DNA of 64,000 bases from a virus (IMGVR_UViG_3300034759_000344:32187-96186); one strand, 5' to 3'. Shown: positions 56,002 through 64,000, numbered from the stretch's first letter. Made by a program: numbers and translations. The notes: generated from the letters alone by a model not told the origin.

Positions 56002-56714
56002 GAGTTGAGAGTATTGATGAAGTTTTGTTTACTTCCTAAAATAGTATCTTCTCTTTGCACCAAGTACTGATTGGGAAGCTCCACTTCCCTGCCCTGCAGG
56101 TCTTTAATGCCCCGGGCTTCATGAAGGATGTTGACCACTACATAAACCACCGGTGCCTGCAGGCGTATGCTGATACGTACATCATCGGGTATGTTGATGA
56201 AGGTAATGGTATCGATATCAAAGGTGTAGTCCACTCCCTCTACCAAAGTGTAAAGGCTTCCGTCATCAGCAATACGCTTAATGCTCTCTATGGAAGTTAT
56301 GGCTCTCGGAAACTTAAAGCTGTCTCCACTTTTTATAAAAGTCTCCAAGAACACTCCTTCGAAGTTGGGGAAAAGCAAGCGGTCACGCATGCCCAGCTTA
56401 ATATAGCTTTGGGTGGTAATGTAAGCGGTACCAAATACCCACAGTCCCGGCTGGGCGAATTGAGGAATGGCTTCTAACCTGGTGAACACTACCTGAATGT
56501 CGCTGTCGTAAGTGTAGGCATAGCCCCTTCCATAACAGTAAGAACAGTAAGAATTAGGTACACCGTTTAAATCCACACAGGGACAGATGTGGGCCTTCCA
56601 CCACTGTACGCTGACTCCCCGCTCGGATATAAACTCATCTGCCTTTTCAAGATGCAGGGTAGCTGCCTGGTAGGGAATGCGGATACCGCCAAATTTAAGC
56701 GACGACAAAGTCAA
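55998..56714 (-). CDS. head-completion region protein with zinc finger
   Basis: 238 residues. The segment WWKAHICPCVDLNGVPNSYC followed by SYCYGRGYAY contains CPC and CSYC, likely a zinc site as in several neck proteins of Firmicute myoviruses. Beta-rich remainder (DDVRISIRLQAPVVYVVVNI). It overlaps the connector at 56695 by 20 bases. Probable neck protein by position. Confidence 0.65.
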   Translation of the reverse strand: MTLSSLKFGGIRIPYQAATLHLEKADEFISERGVSVQWWKAHICPCVDLNGVPNSYCSYCYGRGYAYTYDSDIQVVFTRLEAIPQFAQPGLWVFGTAYITTQSYIKLGMRDRLLFPNFEGVFLETFIKSGDSFKFPRAITSIESIKRIADDGSLYTLVEGVDYTFDIDTITFINIPDDVRISIRLQAPVVYVVVNILHEARGIKDLQGREVELPNQYLVQREDTILGSKQNFINTLNS

Positions 56715-57414
56715 TCCCCCTAAAGGAATGAGCTACTTGATCGAAGAAGAGCTGAATGTCTCTACGATACTCTTCAATTTTAGGGTGCTTGGAAAAAGCA
56801 GTAGTGGACTGAGACACTCCGTCTACTGTTATGGATTGAGAGCCCACATTAGGACCTACTACCAGGTCCATGAAGGTTTCGGCCAGGTTAACGCAAACCA
56901 TCTTGGCCAAAAGCTCTTTTAGGGCATCGGGAACCGGGTCAAATCCAGCTGTGTAAGTTATTCTCCACAATTTAGGAGCATACTGCCATTGGCGGAAGAT
57001 AATAGGAAGCCACATACCAGAAGAAGTAATCATTACCGTTCCCAAAGCTCCAAAGGTCGGAAAGAGCTGAATTTGACCTTTACCGTGGCTGGCTCTTACC
57101 CACTCTTTGTTGAACTCCAGCACGGAATAGTTGGTAAATACCATCTCTACTTTGTCTATAGAAATTATCGGGCGGCGGTAAAGGTCGATGTATGCCCAGG
57201 ACTGGTAATCCTGTACATAGTAGTCGTGCTCTTCTACAAACTGCCTAGGCTCTATCTGCACGTTTAGAGCACGCTGGAGTCTATCTTGAGCTGACTCTAT
57301 ATACGCTGATAAAACAGAATCTGGGAGCGGATTTCCAGATGCATCTCGGATATCCAGCCCCCAGAGATAGTTGTTGCGTACGTAGTCAGGTGTAATAACC
57401 GCCACAAGCATCAC
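56695..57414 (-). CDS. head-tail connector protein
   Basis: 239 residues. The N-terminus with LPDSVLSAYIESAQDRLQRA is typical of gp6/gp15-type connector adaptors; later WRITYTAGFDPVPDALKELL and AKMVCVNLAETFMDLVVGPN are also characteristic. These form a ring under the portal. GAGGTG precedes the start (two adjacent ATGs). Confidence 0.78.
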   Translation of the reverse strand: MMLVAVITPDYVRNNYLWGLDIRDASGNPLPDSVLSAYIESAQDRLQRALNVQIEPRQFVEEHDYYVQDYQSWAYIDLYRRPIISIDKVEMVFTNYSVLEFNKEWVRASHGKGQIQLFPTFGALGTVMITSSGMWLPIIFRQWQYAPKLWRITYTAGFDPVPDALKELLAKMVCVNLAETFMDLVVGPNVGSQSITVDGVSQSTTAFSKHPKIEEYRRDIQLFFDQVAHSFRGIDFVVA

Positions 57415-57420
57415 CTCGCT

Positions 57421-57789
57421 TTAGCGCTGGTGACCTTGGACGACTGTCTTAAATCCCAGCACGTTTAAGTAGTTTTCATTGCTACCAAGATCCGGAGTGA
57501 AAGTGATTACCAGCGACTTTTCCAGATTGAAGTTCATAGATATCTTAGGACTGAACTCCAGTCTTTGAGCTATGCGGGTTTTGAACACTGTCTCTCCGCC
57601 GTACTCTACGGTAAGTACCCCATTGCCATACACTACAAAATCGGTAAGCGAAACTGCTAGACCGTCCTGTACGGGAAAAGAGTAATTTAAAGCAGAACCA
57701 TCGGTACTTTCTAAAGTAATGCTAAAGGGGCGGTTAAGCAGTACGTAGTACTGGTTTACACCTAAACTCAGTGAAGCCAGCCTTTTCAA
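57421..57789 (-). CDS. unknown beta-rich head-region protein
   Basis: 122 residues, almost all beta strands: QYYVLLNRPFSITLESTDGS, AVSLTDFVVYGNGVLTVEYG and SLVITFTPDLGSNENYLNVL. It might be a capsid decoration or head-completion protein; family not recognised. Lies between the acidic 57804 protein and the connector. Confidence 0.62.
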   Translation of the reverse strand: MKRLASLSLGVNQYYVLLNRPFSITLESTDGSALNYSFPVQDGLAVSLTDFVVYGNGVLTVEYGGETVFKTRIAQRLEFSPKISMNFNLEKSLVITFTPDLGSNENYLNVLGFKTVVQGHQR

Positions 57790-57803
57790 ATTAGCTCACC
57801 CCT

Positions 57804-58127
57804 TTATTCCTCAGGTTCTGCTTCTGGTATTTCTTCTTTAGGCTCTTCTTCTTCTTCTTTTTTCTTCTTCCTGGATTTTTTAACTGGTTTTTCTTCTTCT
57901 TCCAAACTGCCAAAAGGTTTAGAATCTATACTGGAGAAGGCTTCTATAGGCTCGGATTTGGGAAGATCCTTTGCCTCCTCAACAGGTTCAAAGCCAGGTA
58001 TTTTTAGAAGAGCCAAATACAGCTCCCGATCATTGATTTCAGCTATTCCGTTGTTGTCAAACTGAATGACGCCTTGAGCGGTTATAGAACGCAGTCCTTT
58101 AAGGCGTAAGTTGCGTATTTTTGGCAT
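57804..58127 (-). CDS. small protein with charged tail, downstream of capsid
   Basis: 107 residues from ATG 58127 (AAAGGGG eight bases upstream; earlier ATGs at 58133 and 58145). A short N-terminal domain (MPKIRNLRLKGLRSITAQGV, IQFDNNGIAEINDRELYLAL) is followed by a tail of Lys and Glu blocks (KKSRKKKKEEEEEPKEEIPE). Similar small proteins follow capsid genes in many phages; a decoration or head-stabilising role is possible. Confidence 0.65.
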   Translation of the reverse strand: MPKIRNLRLKGLRSITAQGVIQFDNNGIAEINDRELYLALLKIPGFEPVEEAKDLPKSEPIEAFSSIDSKPFGSLEEEEKPVKKSRKKKKEEEEEPKEEIPEAEPEE

Positions 58128-58155
58128 ATACATTTCCCCTTTCAATCTATGTTAA

Positions 58156-58181
58156 GCGGGAGGGGGGATCCCCCCTCCCGC
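58156..58181 (-). terminator. 26-base perfect GC palindrome after the capsid gene
   Basis: GCGGGAGGGGGG and its exact complement meet around a central AT, making a fully self-complementary 26-mer. It lies 20 bases after the capsid stop. No T-run follows on the minus strand, so it may act as an mRNA-stabilising 3' end or a partial terminator. Confidence 0.65.
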
Positions 58182-58201
58182 ATTACCAAGGGTTGGTTAG
58201 A

Positions 58202-59641
58202 TTAGAACTCCAGGCTGGAGTCATCCAGACGCCCAATGTTCTTAACGACAACCCACTTACGTGGTGCGTACATAATCAGAACGCCGTACATGAGCAGGAT
58301 CCAACGGATTGCCGGTTGGATCTGGGCCAAGGGCACCTGGGTAAGCGGAAGGAGTTCTTTCCACTCTAATACGTTGGGTGAGAGTTCGCCGAGGAACGCA
58401 GTATAGGTTCCGGGCATGGTGTCGTTGACGTCTTTGAAGGTGGTGGTACCGCCGGAAGCAATGCTGGCAGCAGGTACAGAAGCTATCCAGTAGTACTTAC
58501 CTCCGTTATCGCTGCGGTAAATGTTGAAGTAGGCAGGAGCATTCACTACCGAAGCAGCATTGGTAATGGTAAGGGTGACCGATTTCTGAAGATCACCAGA
58601 GGTTATGCTGACTGCAGCTGATTCTACCGGAGCAGATTCACCGTAGCGGTTTACTGCAGTAACTTTATACTGGACAGTAAGACCGGTAGCACCAGATTTT
58701 GCCCAGTCTCCGCCGTCATCAGCAAGGCTGAGTTCAGCGGTTACGGATGCAGGAGCGGTAGCTGCACTAGCATGAGTGGCTGCCTCAGGAGGCTGTTTGA
58801 GCGGGCAGCGCAGATCTCCAATACCAAGGAAGAAGGTGGACTCGATGTCAATCGGTCCTGCCTGAGTGAAGAGCTTGGTTACTTCCGGGCCAGCAGTAGC
58901 ATTGCTAGGCGCAGGAAGGAATGCTCTCTGCAGGGTCATGAATTGTTTCAAGATGTCGCTGTAAACGGCTGGCGGTAGATAGAATTTGTTAGGAAATCCA
59001 TAGTTGTCCATGACTAGCTGGACGATGTTGTTCACTACGGGTTCGGTAAGCGGCTGGCCTTCCATATCGTAGGTATTCTCTACCAGGTTGTAGAGACCGT
59101 CAAACTCCAGCCATTCTGAACCACCGATGTTGAGTTTGGAGTTGCCCCAGAAGAGAGCCCATTCCAGCTGACGTGCAATCTGACGAGCACCAGCCAGGTT
59201 TTCTGCGGCAACTGCATTCATGATGTAGGTATTTACCAAAGTGGTTGGGTGGGTGATCCAACGGAGAGTTCCCAGATATTTAACGTATGCTACACCTCTT
59301 TCGAAGTTAGCATACTCTTCAGGTGGGTTTTCACCTGCGGGAACAAACACGTTGTTGTTGGACTGAGTATAGCTGGTCAAACGAATGAACTGTTCAACGG
59401 TTGAGTAAGCTTTGCCTTTTGGTATATCTCTAAAGAATTTAAAATGCTGTTCAGTATAGGTAACTACCTTGAGAGTTTTGTCTACAACTTCCATACGCAG
59501 CGGGGTAATACCAGAGGTCATGTTAAATGGATTGACCTCATACCCCATATCTACTGCTTTTTTAAGCTGCATTATTGCCTGCTGATCATTAAGGTCAAAC
59601 CCAAGATCGCTGGGAGTTGCTAATCCTAAAGTGTAGGACAT
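58202..59641 (-). CDS. major capsid protein with inserted Ig-like domain
   Basis: 479 residues, HK97-fold by pattern (NVFVPAGENPPEEYANFERG, TYIMNAVAAENLAGARQIAR, FYLPPAVYSDILKQFMTLQR), similar in style to SPO1-type capsids. Residues about 300-405 (TGLTVQYKVTAVNRYGESAP, NIYRSDNGGKYYWIASVP) look like a fibronectin/Ig-like domain inserted before the final capsid segment, probably exposed on the shell. The N-terminus shares a 33-residue module with the protease at 60362. GGAGGTGTG-type site upstream. Confidence 0.88.
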   Translation of the reverse strand: MSYTLGLATPSDLGFDLNDQQAIMQLKKAVDMGYEVNPFNMTSGITPLRMEVVDKTLKVVTYTEQHFKFFRDIPKGKAYSTVEQFIRLTSYTQSNNNVFVPAGENPPEEYANFERGVAYVKYLGTLRWITHPTTLVNTYIMNAVAAENLAGARQIARQLEWALFWGNSKLNIGGSEWLEFDGLYNLVENTYDMEGQPLTEPVVNNIVQLVMDNYGFPNKFYLPPAVYSDILKQFMTLQRAFLPAPSNATAGPEVTKLFTQAGPIDIESTFFLGIGDLRCPLKQPPEAATHASAATAPASVTAELSLADDGGDWAKSGATGLTVQYKVTAVNRYGESAPVESAAVSITSGDLQKSVTLTITNAASVVNAPAYFNIYRSDNGGKYYWIASVPAASIASGGTTTFKDVNDTMPGTYTAFLGELSPNVLEWKELLPLTQVPLAQIQPAIRWILLMYGVLIMYAPRKWVVVKNIGRLDDSSLEF

Positions 59642-59679
59642 AGATATATCACACCTCCGAGTGTTATCTCAAATAAGGT

Positions 59680-60339
59680 TTAGTTTATTCCAAGCAGTTG
59701 TTTAGTATTACTAGAAAGAACTTCAACGTTTTTGAAGGCGTTGAAGGAAGCAAACTCAGCTTCAGAAACTTTGCCTTCAACAACCAAGTTGAAGAGCTTG
59801 TCCAGAATTTCATCAGGAGAAAGCGATTTCTTCATTTCTTTACCTTTGTCGCTGTCTCCAGGAAATCTCTGGGCAGCGTCGACTTTTACTGATTTACGAA
59901 CTGGGGTCTTCTCAACTTTCTCCAGACGACCAGTCACCTCTTCTATTTTGGTGGAAAGGTTGTCCACAAATGTGCTGACTTCAGTTATCGACTTGGCCAG
60001 AATCTTCACAGCCTCGTCTTTCTTTTTGAGGGATTCCACCAAAGCATCCACTTGAGAAGCCCAGTTATGCATAACATCCTGAAGAGACTTAAGAACGTCT
60101 TCCACTTTGAGTTCTTCTTTGGTAGTCTCTTCCTGTTCTGCATCTTCTTCAGCCTCTTCAGCAGCCTTTGCAGTTTCCTGCTCATCACTCTGCTCTGCTT
60201 TGGCTTCACCAGTATCCACTTCTTCGGAACCTGCTTCAGCGCTCTTTTTGAGCTCAGTTTCTTCTTCAGATTCCGACTTGTTGAGGCTTAACAGGGCCTC
60301 AATCTCTTCCACTGATTTCTTGATGATGTTAGAAAGCAT
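59680..60339 (-). CDS. head scaffolding protein
   Basis: About 219 residues from ATG 60339 (frame open to 60390). Highly charged: acidic segment (ESEEETELKKSAEAGSEEVD) then a coiled coil with VSTFVDNLSTKIEEVTGRLE, and a basic patch RKSVKVDAAQRF. This composition, between prohead protease and capsid, is that of a scaffold that is digested during maturation. Confidence 0.8.
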   Translation of the reverse strand: MLSNIIKKSVEEIEALLSLNKSESEEETELKKSAEAGSEEVDTGEAKAEQSDEQETAKAAEEAEEDAEQEETTKEELKVEDVLKSLQDVMHNWASQVDALVESLKKKDEAVKILAKSITEVSTFVDNLSTKIEEVTGRLEKVEKTPVRKSVKVDAAQRFPGDSDKGKEMKKSLSPDEILDKLFNLVVEGKVSEAEFASFNAFKNVEVLSSNTKQLLGIN

Positions 60340-60361
60340 GTTGTAATGCACACCTCCATAG

Positions 60362-61126
60362 TTACTGTTTGATTTCGTCATAAGCCTCAAGTACTCTTAA
60401 ACACCTAGGACAGGTAAGTATGGAGTACAAGAATGCTTCTTCTCGGGTTAACTCTCCTTTGTTGAGGAGATAGGTTTTGAACTCATTGCACTTTTCCAGA
60501 ATAAAGCACAGATTTTTGAGAGCTTCATCTACTGACTCAGCGCGTAAGGCAGCTATACCTTCCGTCATTTCATGAGGATTAACCACATACCCAACATCCA
60601 CAGCCTTAACCAGCGACTTTACCAAAGCATCCATGGTAGCTTGAGGATTAACCGGACGCTTGGTAATAGCCACTTCGTAGACTTTGGCTTTGGATATGAC
60701 GGTATGACCTCCATCCGGAGATGCTTGATGCGGCTTCTCTCCTTCATAAGCCTCAATCTTCCCTTCCAGTGAGAAGTAGAGAGTTCGGGGGGAGTTGCTC
60801 TTTTTGAGGGTGACCACCAGATCCCAGATCTTATCAGCCAGAGGAAGTCCTTTAAAAAGCTCTCCAGCTACATAAAAGCCGTCTTCGGCTACATAGCATT
60901 CTTCTTTGTAAGGGTAGCCGACTATGGCATCGGGGGTATTCTGGTGATCCCAGTTAAAGAAACCATAGTCAACAAAGTAGGATATGTCTAACCCCTTTTG
61001 CAGAACGTAATGACCAACTGTATCCAGATCCGGTGTTGAGGCTTTTCCAAATATGTATCTTTTACCCTCACCGGAATCGTTGTAGGACTTTTCAATATCC
61101 ACTTCTATGTTGCAAAGCACTTCCAT
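60362..61126 (-). CDS. prohead maturation protease
   Basis: 254 residues. FFNWDHQNTPDAIVGYP has the catalytic-type His, and SPRTLYFSLEGKIEAYEG has the Ser, followed by KVYEVAITKRPVNPQA: the layout of the U35/gp21-like serine prohead proteases. The C-terminal 90 residues include LVKAVDVGYVVNPHEMTEGI, shared with the capsid N-terminus, and a CPRC motif. It overlaps the scaffold frame. Confidence 0.85.
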   Translation of the reverse strand: MEVLCNIEVDIEKSYNDSGEGKRYIFGKASTPDLDTVGHYVLQKGLDISYFVDYGFFNWDHQNTPDAIVGYPYKEECYVAEDGFYVAGELFKGLPLADKIWDLVVTLKKSNSPRTLYFSLEGKIEAYEGEKPHQASPDGGHTVISKAKVYEVAITKRPVNPQATMDALVKSLVKAVDVGYVVNPHEMTEGIAALRAESVDEALKNLCFILEKCNEFKTYLLNKGELTREEAFLYSILTCPRCLRVLEAYDEIKQ

Positions 61127-61157
61127 TGTTAGGCATCACCTCACACTACAGTATCCC

Positions 61158-61188
61158 TACTGCCCGGCCGGGGGGCTGCCGGGCAGTA
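61158..61188 (-). terminator. GC-rich hairpin between portal and protease genes
   Basis: TACTGCCCGGC and its perfect complement form an 11-bp stem around a nine-base loop. No T-run follows on the minus strand. It lies in the 115-base gap after the 36-residue gene; it may process or partly stop the transcript. Confidence 0.55.
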
Positions 61189-61241
61189 GAGCCAGGAAGG
61201 AGGAAGGGAGGTGGGGCGAGGAGAGAGGACCGGAATATTCA

Positions 61242-61352
61242 TCACACCTCAGAATTTGGTTTATTGGTTTCAAACTGAGGTTGACCAGTTTTGAAAGTAG
61301 GCTGTCCAGTTCTCAAAGTAGGCTGGACAGAAGGTTCTTTTACGTCAGACAT
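61242..61352 (-). CDS. 36-residue protein with QPT-TGQP repeats
   Basis: A short frame MSDVKEPSVQPTLRTGQPTF followed by KTGQPQFETNKPNSEV, with GGAGGAG nine bases before the ATG. Three copies of the (R/K)TGQP-like unit make it look like a linear interaction peptide, perhaps for the scaffold or portal. It overlaps the portal gene by eight bases. Confidence 0.5.
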   Translation of the reverse strand: MSDVKEPSVQPTLRTGQPTFKTGQPQFETNKPNSEV

Positions 61353-62907
61353 CTTTATTACTCCTCCTTAACTTTAAATTTTCCTTTATGAGTTCCTCTA
61401 GAACCCTTAACTGCTCCCGCTTCCATTCATACTCCATCTCCCTAAGCTTAAGCTGGTAGTTGATGTACTCGGGAGCAAGAATGATATCACCATTGGGAAC
61501 TTCCGGAAGATCCTCTTCCCTGCGCACCTCATTGATGGTTTTATAAGTGCGCAGCTCAATTTCCTGGGCCTTGAGCTTCTCCATTCCCATTCTCCGATCA
61601 AGGCCCTCAAACACAAACACATAGTTAGGGTTAATCTTCCACACTATGTGTCTAGTGATAGTACTAGCAATAAAGTCTAAAAGAGGATAAAGACCTTTAT
61701 CCCGGGACTGCCTAAGCTTGTTCTCGTAGGAGTTATCAAATAAAGCCGATTCATGAGAATCTGATCCAGAACCACCGCGGGAAGGAAAGTTAATCTCAGC
61801 AGGGTCTATACAATACACAGCGCAGATCACATTGACCAGGTAGTCCATCCACTTACCAAACTCCATATCATGGTTGGACTTCTGAAGCTCTATAAACTGC
61901 ACATCAGGAGCAGAGATAATCGGCATCTTCCAAGCACCGACTAAACCTGCAACCTGCGCCTGCCACTGCCTGCGAAAATCATCCAGCCTCTCCTTGGTAA
62001 GATTACCACCCTTAAAATTCAAAACCCCTTTAGGCAGAGCGCCCTGGCTAAAATACCGGGAATTGTACTCAGATGCATTCAGATGCGCAGTAATTTCTTT
62101 AATCAGCATCTCAAGCTCCGAGTACCCATACCCGTACGAATTTATATGCGACCGGGGATAAAAAACAGCATAAGCAAGCTCGTCATAAGTAAACTCCGCA
62201 ACCTTCTCCCCGTTAACTATTTGAATATACCCTACATCATCCGGAGTAGGATCAGTGTACCTCCCATCCCCTTCTTTATGCGGAAGCACTATCCTAATAG
62301 TCGAAGCATCAACCGCATAAAACGCAACCAGCTCCCCATTCCTATTCCTGACCAGCTCTATACACACTGCATCATAAACCAGCCTATCCCTAACTATCTT
62401 CTTTAAAAACTCTCCAAACCCATCCCGAACACTTCCATCCTCTACCCCGCAGTTCAGGATGAAATTCTCTATCTCAGTAATCTCTTTTTTAGTTTTCTCG
62501 TCTATCTCCTGCTTAGGATCCAGAGGCCTAACCTTAAACCCAATCCTGTCGTCCCTCAACCGAGCAGGATAAGAAAACCTAGAAACCTGATTAATCCGGG
62601 TATTAATAATCGCAGAAACTATTGCATTACGCTCCGACATCCTGCGGAGCAGCTCAAAAGACAGAGTGGCATCTCTTTCCTTAGCCTCAAAAACAGTAAT
62701 CAAATTCAAAGGATTAATATCCCAGAACTTAGGCCTCTTCCTGGAACGCCTCTTACCCTTATACAGTTTGTTACTGCTATCAATCTCAATAGCCTTCTTT
62801 AACTCTTCTTCACTGCGAGCAGTAAGAGCAGCCTCAATTCTTTCATCTATTTGCTTTTCGTACTTTTCACTTCTCTGAGTATTGGAAACAGACTTGCGGT
62901 TAACCAT
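61345..62907 (-). CDS. portal protein
   Basis: About 520 residues from ATG 62907 (AAGGGGG upstream; the frame is open to 62979). Features: RNAIVSAIINTRINQVSRFS, VELVRNRNGELVAFYAVDAS, YDELAYAVFYPRSHINSYGY, GYSELEMLIKEITAHLNA and QGALPKGVLNFKG, all characteristic of phage portals (DUF/gp20-like). Highly charged ends. It forms the dodecameric DNA channel at one capsid vertex. First head gene of the window; terminase must lie beyond the IS605 element. Confidence 0.92.
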   Translation of the reverse strand: MVNRKSVSNTQRSEKYEKQIDERIEAALTARSEEELKKAIEIDSSNKLYKGKRRSRKRPKFWDINPLNLITVFEAKERDATLSFELLRRMSERNAIVSAIINTRINQVSRFSYPARLRDDRIGFKVRPLDPKQEIDEKTKKEITEIENFILNCGVEDGSVRDGFGEFLKKIVRDRLVYDAVCIELVRNRNGELVAFYAVDASTIRIVLPHKEGDGRYTDPTPDDVGYIQIVNGEKVAEFTYDELAYAVFYPRSHINSYGYGYSELEMLIKEITAHLNASEYNSRYFSQGALPKGVLNFKGGNLTKERLDDFRRQWQAQVAGLVGAWKMPIISAPDVQFIELQKSNHDMEFGKWMDYLVNVICAVYCIDPAEINFPSRGGSGSDSHESALFDNSYENKLRQSRDKGLYPLLDFIASTITRHIVWKINPNYVFVFEGLDRRMGMEKLKAQEIELRTYKTINEVRREEDLPEVPNGDIILAPEYINYQLKLREMEYEWKREQLRVLEELIKENLKLRRSNKDV

Positions 62908-62954
62908 ATAATCCCCCTTGCTAAATCTATCCACTATATAATATTCAACTAAAC

Positions 62955-63056
62955 CTGCATTTAACTTAATTTTGAGCACATAAACCTATAAAAAATCTGC
63001 AGTTAACTTAAAAAACTACACAAAACAGCACAATAAAAATGCAGTTAAATTAGAAA
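62955..63056. repeat. three phased repeats upstream of the portal gene
   Basis: TGCATTTAACTTA, TGCAGTTAACTTA and TGCAGTTAAATTA recur at about 62956, 62998 and 63040, spaced 42-43 bases, that is four helical turns. They lie in the non-coding stretch 62980-63440, which otherwise contains palindromes and an IS605 left end. They could bind a regulator of late transcription or be part of a packaging or replication site. Confidence 0.6.
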
Positions 63057-63099
63057 ACCATGAAGAAATAAATCAGAATAAAACACCTAACTTCATTCT

Positions 63100-63146
63100 G
63101 TTTTTAACACAAATAAAGAGCAAATACTTTTACTTGTGTTAAAAAC
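63100..63146. repeat. palindromic repeat copy 2
   Basis: Arms GTTTTTAACACAAATAAAG and the inverse of GTTTTTAACACAAGTAAAAG around a loop of about nine bases. The first 29 bases, from TTCTG, equal copy 1 in the primase gene (8491-8519). Confidence 0.85.
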
Positions 63147-63193
63147 ATAGAAGTAGAACCAGAAGGTCTATCTCATTCTACAACCTCACTACT

Positions 63194-63242
63194 GTTTTTA
63201 ACACAAATAAAGATCCGAGACTCTTTTACTTGTGTTAAAAAC
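63194..63242. repeat. palindromic repeat copy 3
   Basis: The same arms as copies 1 and 2 with a different central sequence (ATCCGAGACT). It is 94 bases from copy 2 in the same orientation. Between them no gene is seen. Confidence 0.85.
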
Positions 63243-63444
63243 ATACTCTTCCTTCAGTTTTCTAAATCCAAACTTTCTAAATTTAGCTTTAGAAATACTG
63301 ATATAGAGAAGTTTCATTTTATCACTAATTTTAACTAACCAGCGACAGAAGTCGTCCACTTCTATAAGTGGGTGATGAATGTCGCTCGACAATTCCTTCC
63401 TTTATGATATAATCAGTATTAGAGGAAGGAGTTGAGCAAATACA

Positions 63445-63846
63445 ATGCGATTAGATACCAACAACCATTCAGTATTCTTGTTATATTATCATCTTGTTTT
63501 GGTAACTAAATATAGAAGAAAAGTTATTGATGACAATATATCAAATAGACTAAAAGAAATATTTGAGAAAATACAAGATAATTATAATATAACATTACAA
63601 GAATGGAATCATGATAAAGACCATGTGCATATATTATTCAAAGCACATCCTAACACAGAGTTGTCAAAATTCATAAATGCATATAAAAGCGCTTCATCGA
63701 GATTGATAAAGAAAGAGTTTCCTGAAATCAAGCAACAACTTTGGAAGGAATATTTTTGGTCAAGAAGCTATTGTTTGCTTACTACAGGTGGTGAACCAAT
63801 TGAAGTAATTAAAAGATATATAGAATCACAAGGAAAGGAGGCGTAA
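63445..63846 (+). CDS. tnpA: IS200/IS605 transposase TnpA (Y1 HUH)
   Basis: 133 residues. The HUH motif is H60-V61-H62 in HDKDHVHILF, and the nucleophilic tyrosine is Y125 in EVIKRYIESQG. Length is typical of the single-strand transposases that recognise end hairpins and move DNA at replication forks. It could mobilise the transposase-less elements elsewhere in this window if their ends are compatible. Followed after two bases by tnpB. Confidence 0.95.
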   Translation: MRLDTNNHSVFLLYYHLVLVTKYRRKVIDDNISNRLKEIFEKIQDNYNITLQEWNHDKDHVHILFKAHPNTELSKFINAYKSASSRLIKKEFPEIKQQLWKEYFWSRSYCLLTTGGEPIEVIKRYIESQGKEA

Positions 63847-63848
63847 AC

Positions 63849-64000
63849 TTGCTAAAAGCATATAAATACAGAATATACCCAACAAAAGAACAAGAAGAAT
63901 ATCTATCTAAAGTATTTGGTTGTGTGAGGTTTATATACAACAAAATGCTTCATGATAAAATAGAACATTACAAACAAACAGGAGAAATGCTAAACAATAC
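63849..64000 (+). CDS. tnpB: TnpB RNA-guided nuclease, 5' part only
   Basis: Starts at TTG 63849 with GGAGG seven bases upstream. The 50 residues in the window (LKAYKYRIYPTKEQEEYLSK, VFGCVRFIYNKMLHDKIEHY) are the standard TnpB N-terminus. The RuvC part and omega RNA are beyond the window, so integrity cannot be judged. Confidence 0.9.
   Translation, partial: MLKAYKYRIYPTKEQEEYLSKVFGCVRFIYNKMLHDKIEHYKQTGEMLNN

Larger units (their letters stand above)
63345..64000 (+). mobile_element. IS200/IS605 element with tnpA and tnpB, right end outside
   Basis: A left-end hairpin CCACTT-CTAT-AAGTGG (about 63357-63372) followed by GATGAATGTCGC precedes tnpA and the start of tnpB, both on the + strand. 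The left end resembles the hairpins at 16.25 and 18.83 kb. The element is cut by the window end. Confidence 0.88.

Noticed and set aside
63100-63242. CRISPR array from repeated AACACAAATAAAG units
   Set aside because: Only two units here and one far away; the repeats are themselves long palindromes, spacing is irregular and no cas genes are present.
1-64000. Integrase, repressor, tRNA genes or attachment sites
   Set aside because: None could be recognised on either strand, so nothing in the window itself argues for lysogeny.

Overview
The window is a large stretch (possibly about half or more) of the genome of a contractile-tailed (myovirus-like) bacteriophage. No host gene, tRNA, rRNA or integrase was recognised. 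The host is probably a low-GC, Gram-positive, anaerobic and perhaps thermophilic Firmicute. That is inference from strong GGAGG-type ribosome sites, frequent TTG/GTG starts, two GH73-type wall hydrolases, an LLH-type holin, radical-SAM enzymes and a heavy load of IS200/IS605-family sequences. The terminase is not seen and probably lies beyond the right edge.

Layout. (1) 0.1-9.8 kb, + strand: a replication operon with an SF2 helicase, a small HTH protein, two unknown proteins, a DnaB-like helicase, a DnaG-like primase, a family-4 uracil-DNA glycosylase fused to an A-family DNA polymerase, a second (prim-pol type) primase and another HTH protein. (2) 9.8-10.3 kb: convergence zone with two IS605-derived, omega-RNA-like elements, one behind a good sigma70-type promoter. 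(3) 10.3-12.5 kb, - strand: two unknown proteins and a metallophosphoesterase, preceded by a consensus promoter and an intrinsic-terminator-like leader. (4) 12.5-21 kb, - strand: Kelch adhesin, small fibre proteins, LLH-type holin, GH73 endolysin, PAAR tip, XhlA-like protein, a small AdoMet-decarboxylase-like protein and a transglutaminase-like lipoprotein, interspersed with IS605 debris. (5) 21-28 kb: tail-fibre locus with a seven-repeat propeller, two radical-SAM/SPASM enzymes and two small Tyr/Ser/Gly/His-rich proteins. (6) 28-43.5 kb: baseplate, interrupted by an IscB element with its upstream structured RNA. (7) 43.5-53 kb: tape measure, frameshifted tail chaperone, tube and sheath. (8) 53-63 kb: connectors, capsid, scaffold, protease and portal. 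(9) 63-64 kb: palindromic repeats and the left part of an IS605 element (tnpA, start of tnpB).

How it works together. The left operon copies DNA with its own helicases, two primases and a polymerase carrying a uracil-recognition domain. The long leftward array, read from portal to fibres, builds head, tail, baseplate, adhesins and lysis proteins in the usual order. The most unusual parts are: a compact overlapping cassette that looks like a peptide- or protein-modifying system embedded in the tail-fibre genes (two radical-SAM enzymes plus two candidate substrates); the IscB nuclease whose guide would derive from the adjacent phage gene; and stand-alone TnpB-type guide-RNA remnants whose ends repeatedly supply the stop codons of neighbouring phage genes.
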